Of a stretch of DNA of 64,000 nt, positions 58,964 through 64,000 are shown in pieces. Source of the DNA: Sacculina carcini (taxonomy: Eukaryota; Arthropoda; Thecostraca; Sacculinidae); contig OU696586.1 of the NCBI GenBank assembly GCA_916048095.2, forward strand, positions 1,098,168 to 1,162,167, read 5' to 3'. A program made the translations under genes and the position numbers. Under the pieces are notes generated by a model that made no database searches, was not told the DNA's origin, and was given only the letters and a program-made list of their open reading frames with translations. The first letter of the stretch is position 1. Each line of letters opens with the position of its first letter.

Positions 58964-61428
58964 TTAGTCGACCTCCTCGATTGTGGGTCCACCAGAGCCC
59001 GAGCCAGCAGAACCACCACCACCAGGCATACCACCGGGCATGCCACCGGGCATACCTCCAGGCATACCACCGGGCATACCACCAGGCATGCCTCCAGGAG
59101 CACCACCAGCAGCCTGATACAACTTAGTGATGATCGGGTTGCACACCTTCTCCAATTCCTTCTGTTGATGTTCAAACTCCTCCTTTTCGGCCAGTTGGTT
59201 GGCGTCCAGCCACTTGATCGTCTCATTGCATTTGTCCAGAATGGTCTGCTTGTCGGCGTCGGAGACCTTGTCTTTGAACTTCTCGTCTTCCACGGTCGAC
59301 TTCATGTTGAAACAATATGATTCCAGACCGTTCTTGGAGCCGATCTTCTCGCGCTGACTCTCGTCATCCGCTTTGAAACGCTCTGCCTCGTTCACCATGC
59401 GCTCAATGTCCTCCTTGCTCAAACGGCCCTTATCATTGGTGATGGTGATCTTGTTCTCTTTTCCGGTCGACTTGTCTGTGGCTGCAACATTCATTATGCC
59501 GTTGGCGTCAATATCGAAGGTGACGTCGATCTGGGGAACACCACGAGGAGCAGGCGGAATTCCGGTGAGTTCAAACTTGCCCATCAGATTGTTGTCCTTG
59601 GTCATGGCACGCTCTCCTTCGTAAACCTGAATCAAAACACCTGGTTGGTTGTCGGCGTAGGTGGTGAATGTTTGCGAATGTTTCGTCGGAATGGTGGTAT
59701 TGCGCTTAATAAGAGCCGTCATGACTCCGCCGGCAGTTTCGATACCCAGCGAAAGCGGAGTGACATCGAGGAGCAACAGATCTTGAACCTCTTCCGATTT
59801 GTCTCCGTGAAGAATTGCCGCCTGCACAGCAGCACCGTAAGCCACGGCTTCGTCGGGGTTGATAGACTTGTTCAATTCCTTACTATTGAAAAAATCCTTC
59901 AGCAGACTCTGAATCTTAGGAATGCGAGTAGACCCTCCAACCATGACAATATCATGAATGTCACCCTTGCTCATCTTGGCATCTCGAAGAGATTTCTCCA
60001 CCGGTTCCAGCGTTCCACGAAACAGATCATTGTTGAGCTCTTCAAATCGAGCACGAGTGATTGACGTGTAGAAATCAATGCCCTCCATCAAAGAGTCGAT
60101 CTCGATCGAAGCTTGGCTAGAAGACGACAGCGTACGCTTTGCTCGCTCACATGCCGTGCGGAGGCGGCGCAATGCACGCTTATTGGAAGTCAAATCCTTC
60201 TTGTGCTTGCGCTTGAACTCGTTAACAAAATGGTTGACCATTCGGTTATCGAAATCCTCGCCACCCAGATGAGTGTCACCAGCTGTGGATTTCACCTCGA
60301 AAATGCCGTCTTCGATTGTCAGGATGGACACATCAAACGTGCCACCACCCAGGTCAAATATGAGTACATTCCTCTCGCCACCAACCTTCTTGTCGAGACC
60401 GTAAGCGATGGCGGCCGCTGTTGGCTCGTTGATGATGCGAAGAACGTTGAGGCCAGCGATGGCCCCCGCGTCCTTAGTAGCCTGACGCTGTGAATCGTTG
60501 AAATACGCTGGCACCGTGACAACAGCGTCGGTCACCTTCTTGCCCAGGTACGCCTCGGCCGTATCCTTCATCTTGGTCAGAACCATCGAGCTGATCTCCT
60601 CCGGAGAGAAGATCTTGGACTCATTCTTGTACTCAACCTTGACCTTCGGTTTGCCAGCCTCGTTGACCACATCAAATGGCCAATGCTTGAGATCTGACTG
60701 AACATGGGAATCGTCAAAACGACGTCCAATCAGTCGCTTTGCGTCTGTAAAATAAACAAACAAGTGAGCCGATAGAAATAACAATAAAATTGTGACGATA
60801 AGTGTTCACACATTTCACAAAATAACCCAATAACGCCAACCCCCTAGCAATATGTTCGGGGCGGGAGTAGAGCATTAATTAAGCAATTCATAAACCTGAG
60901 CCTTACAAGACCTTCCGTCAGCACCAAAATCCCCATCATATCTTTCTCCAAAATCATACAGTATTCGACAAACATCTAACTACACTACACACCAAACAAA
61001 CCATAATAGCTACGCTAACACTCGCTGCCATAACACACGTAGTCACACATGAATTACTTTATCAATACTCATGGCGTACAACTGTCACAAATCAATACAG
61101 CAGTCTAAATTTACCCTTCTCCCCGAAACAAAGCAGAGGAAGATAACGACCAGTTGCAAAAGATAGCAAAAGAAAAATCATAGAAATATTTAGATTATAA
61201 GTCATTCAAAACTGAACACTTACCGAAAACAGTGTTGGAAGGATTCATCGCCACTTGATTTTTAGCAGCATCTCCAATGAGGCGCTCAGTATCAGTGAAC
61301 GCAACATAGGAAGGAGTAGTACGGTTGCCCTGGTCGTTGGCAATAACTTCAACCTTGCCGTGTTGGAAAACACCCACGCACGAATAAGTGGTGCCCAGAT
61401 CAATTCCAATAGCCGGAGCTTTCGCCAT
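58964..61428 (-). CDS. Cytosolic HSP70, copy 2, one intron, 661 aa
   Basis: Exon 1 is 61428-61224 and exon 2 is 60744-58964. It has the same structure, intron position and signatures as copy 1. The protein reads identically except for Ser in place of Ala in the C-terminal [12 protein letters not shown] stretch. DNA differences are few in the coding part (scattered synonymous sites) and more frequent in the intron and flanks, where short indels occur. That pattern fits a recent duplication or continuing gene conversion of the coding part. The first bases upstream of the ATG (CCAGAAAATAGCAGACAACC) are shared, then the 5' leader differs around 61460-61490. Confidence 0.97.
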
Positions 61429-61509
61429 TATACCACCTTCCAGAAAATAGCAGACAACCGAGACCCAAAAATGCGCCAACACAAAATCGGGCGTCACCGT
61501 TTCACAGCG

Positions 61510-61519
61510 CTTTATATAA
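61510..61519 (-). promoter_or_regulatory. TATA box of HSP70 copy 2
   Basis: TTTATATAAA on the minus strand, at the same spacing as in copy 1. Confidence 0.8.
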
Positions 61520-61526
61520 ACTTGGC

Positions 61527-61570
61527 GCGGAACGTTCCAGAACCCTCGGGTTCAGTTCGAAGCATTCTAT
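61527..61570 (-). promoter_or_regulatory. Heat-shock elements of HSP70 copy 2
   Basis: GGAACGTTCCAGAACC is conserved perfectly. The second cluster reads TTCGAAGCATTC. The distal GAATGCTCTAGAA is at 61708-61720. Confidence 0.85.
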
Positions 61571-62591
61571 ATATGACGTCAAACGAGTTGTAAAAAACAA
61601 ATTACAAATAATTTTGAGAGCTCGGCGCAACCAACGTAAAATCATGTGTCAATCAATTTAACTGTAATCAATTCTTTTCTTATATTATTAATAAATATGC
61701 AGAAATGGAATGCTCTAGAAGCCATGTTGTTCAATAAATGATTGACGTCATCTACATCAAAGTGTCATTAATTGTAGGTTTTTGTCACGGAATATCATGT
61801 TTTAATTTATTTCTATCAAAATAATCATTTTGTATTTACTTATTGGTAATGCTTATTTCCTATTTTGCTAAGCGGTATCCTTAAAAACAAAATGTTCTAT
61901 AACTTACTCTGAAACCTTTATTGCAATTATACTTGACTTTACTCTCTGAAATAATTGATACACTTGTTATTATTTGAAGTGAATTGATAATGGACATGTC
62001 GCTTTCCTTCATGGGTTCTTCCTTGCATCTAAGCACACTGCTTTTCAACCCAGACCGGAGAAGCCTAATGTTTATGTTAAAATTCTGAATAACTATTGTC
62101 CAATTTCTTTGTTGTTTCTTCCTGAGTTGCTGGAAACTGCCGCATTCATTTTCAAATATCTTCAAATACCTTACACAATAGTATATTTGACGAATCCCAA
62201 TATGGCCTCATAATTAATCGATCCACTTATGTATCAACTCTTACTCTTGCCTAATTACTTCAACAATACGCTCAGAAACAGTTTTTTTCTCCCATTCTTG
62301 TAGACTTTTCCTGGGAAATTGACTGAGTTGACCATATGACCTCATTGATGACATTGGGGAATAAATCACTCTGTTCTGGGACTCTGCTGTGGATCTTCCT
62401 ACTTATCAGATTAAGGACAAGAGGACATACGCGGGATAAGAGGACGTATTGTCAGCCTACGAATCATGAGCAAGTACACTCCAAATGCTCATGGTGAGGA
62501 TTTTAGTGGGCTCAGGCGAGACTTGGCACTTTTTTGAGGGATTCAGGTCCCCAAGCCTCTCCTTGGTGCCGACACACCGTGCATAGTATAC

Positions 62592-62935
62592 TCCAGGGGC
62601 GTAGATTTGTGTCGAGGCTCGGGGGGATGACAGTCATCATGCATTAGTGTTTAAAGTTGACTCAGTTGGTCAATTGTATGGGACTCTCAACTATTTTCGG
62701 CCTATTCAATTACAACCATCATTCCTCAATGAAAAGTATATTGCGTAAAGTATAATTTTTCACATATTCATAATTTTTCACATTTTCTGTGTAGTTATTT
62801 TTTGCTATGCTGGTTTTGATGATAATATACCCAATGAACTTAACTCAGCAGAATTCTCGTGGGGTATAATTACATATACCCCCTCCCATTTGTAGGGGTG
62901 TAATACTCCAGCACCCCCAGGATCTACGTCCACGG
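62592..62935. mobile_element. GGGCGTAAAT MITE, reverse orientation
   Basis: Begins AGGGGCGTAGATTTGTGTCG and ends CCCCCAGGATCTACGTCC. Inverted relative to 36133-36478. It lies beyond the 5' flank of HSP70 copy 2. Confidence 0.8.
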
Positions 62936-63654
62936 TATACACACAACATACACATGCAGTGTAGAAGCGGTTGCCTAGATACGCCATGTTGAGCCTCGGC
63001 TCGTTGCCATGACGACACAATCTCCGCCTGACGACCACACTCGACGACCATAACGTCAAAATGAATGTTTATTGCTCATCTTGTAGGCGTGCAATTGGCG
63101 TCGTTTGTGCCTCTTAAATCGCGTCGGCAAGCGGAGGTGCCCATGGCCTCGTGGCACGTGCACCATGCTCACGTCTCGTGCACAATGCTGTGCTACCATC
63201 AACACACTGAAATATGTCATTATACGTAACTGTTGAAAGCGTTGAATCAAATTATTTCGACAATTTTCTCCAAAATATTAGCGATATTTGGAAATATGCG
63301 CTTTGCGTGTTTTGTGGAAACGCGAAATCAATGATGAGTTGCATATGAATGAAAATATTTATCCTGCAGATTGAAACGTTCTTTTTTGCCTGCTTCGATT
63401 TTTAGTTCAAAATCAAGTGCCAAAGAATAAATCTTCAAAAAATGCCGATTCTTAGAATATTAGCTATCTATTTATAGATACATCCTCAGTGGAACCGCAA
63501 AGTTATGACGACACAATGATATCGAATCAGATAGCAGTGACGTAACGATGTTGCTGAGAAGAATAACATTATGTTCTTGTCAATCTGCCGAATTATTCGC
63601 AGAATTTTCACATTGTTTAGCTGAGGTGTTACATGCGATTCTTGGTGTGCGTGT

Positions 63655-63687
<33 letters not shown>

Positions 63688-64000
63688 TGTGTGTGTGTTA
63701 GAGCTCAGTGTTGTACGGACGGGAGGCAGGTAGGCAGGGAGGTGGTGCTGCTCTCTTGATCAAGCTCTGTGTTGTCGACACATCGCTGCTTCAAACCACA
63801 CCAACGACACTTCAGGTGTGTATGTGTGTGTGTGTCTGTGTTTATAATATCCAAGATATTTATTTATTTTGAAATTGTTCTGCTATATTTATTTATATGA
63901 ACAATTTAATTGATCATGATCTGGTGAATTAAATTACATTGATTTATTGGCGAAATTGTCATCATGAGATTTCATCTTGATTTAGTTTAAATTATACAAT
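62936..64000. other. Unassigned right end of the window
   Basis: A minus-strand open stretch ending at 63056 (ARDVSMVHVPRGHGHLRLPT, then RFKRHKRRQLHAYKMSN) follows a TTGATGGTAG acceptor-like site and contains AATAAA. A plus-strand ATG frame at 63548 (MLLRRITLCSCQSAELFAEF) precedes a TG tract at 63657-63684. Neither matches a family I know. Either could be a terminal exon of a gene outside the window. Confidence 0.3.

Overview
This is a stretch of animal nuclear genome. It holds eight recognisable protein-coding genes: six are split into many small exons with spliceosomal introns, and two are near-identical HSP70 genes with one intron each. PLK1, OPA3, TOM20, an equilibrative nucleoside transporter, an ALMS-motif protein and the Cdc42 effector kinase MRCK point to a metazoan. 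Vertebrate repeats are absent, and the interspersed elements are a tRNA-headed SINE, hAT-like MITEs and CR1/RTE-like LINE tails, so I infer an invertebrate but cannot name the phylum. The window is exceptionally rich in (CA)n/(TG)n tracts, including one uninterrupted 708-bp array.

Layout. 1-2.35 kb (+): last three visible exons of an ENT nucleoside transporter. 3.4-5.7 kb (-): complete OPA3, four exons, 207 aa. 7.1-13.3 kb (-): complete PLK1, ten exons, 618 aa. 13.3-16.9 kb: intergenic with SINEs and MITEs. 16.9-20.4 kb (+): two-exon Ser/Arg-rich protein of 1014 aa ending in an ALMS motif. 21.7-48.0 kb (-): complete MRCK (CDC42BP/Gek), 32 coding exons, 1966 aa. 48-51.7 kb: intergenic. 51.7-53.6 kb (-): TOM20, three exons, 150 aa, with the giant CA array in intron 2. 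54.9-57.4 kb and 59.0-61.4 kb (-): tandem HSP70 genes with TATA and heat-shock elements. 62-64 kb: MITE and unassigned sequence. I assembled each complete multi-exon model by hand; exon phases agree at every junction and the total lengths are multiples of three.

The genes are not an operon or a pathway cluster, but some share themes. PLK1 and the ALMS-motif protein both act at centrosomes and in the cell cycle. OPA3 and TOM20 are mitochondrial. MRCK is a cytoskeletal kinase.

The most unusual feature is not a gene. In most introns of OPA3, PLK1, MRCK and TOM20 the place of the polypyrimidine tract is taken by a (TG)n run in the sense strand. In several introns a splice junction together with its flanking TG tract has been duplicated in tandem. 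One of these, in PLK1, offers an in-frame alternative acceptor that would put 18 residues into the kinase domain. MRCK also has two GC-AG introns, and two of its introns carry tandem repeats that stay open in frame beyond the exon and would encode hydrophobic repeats if retained.
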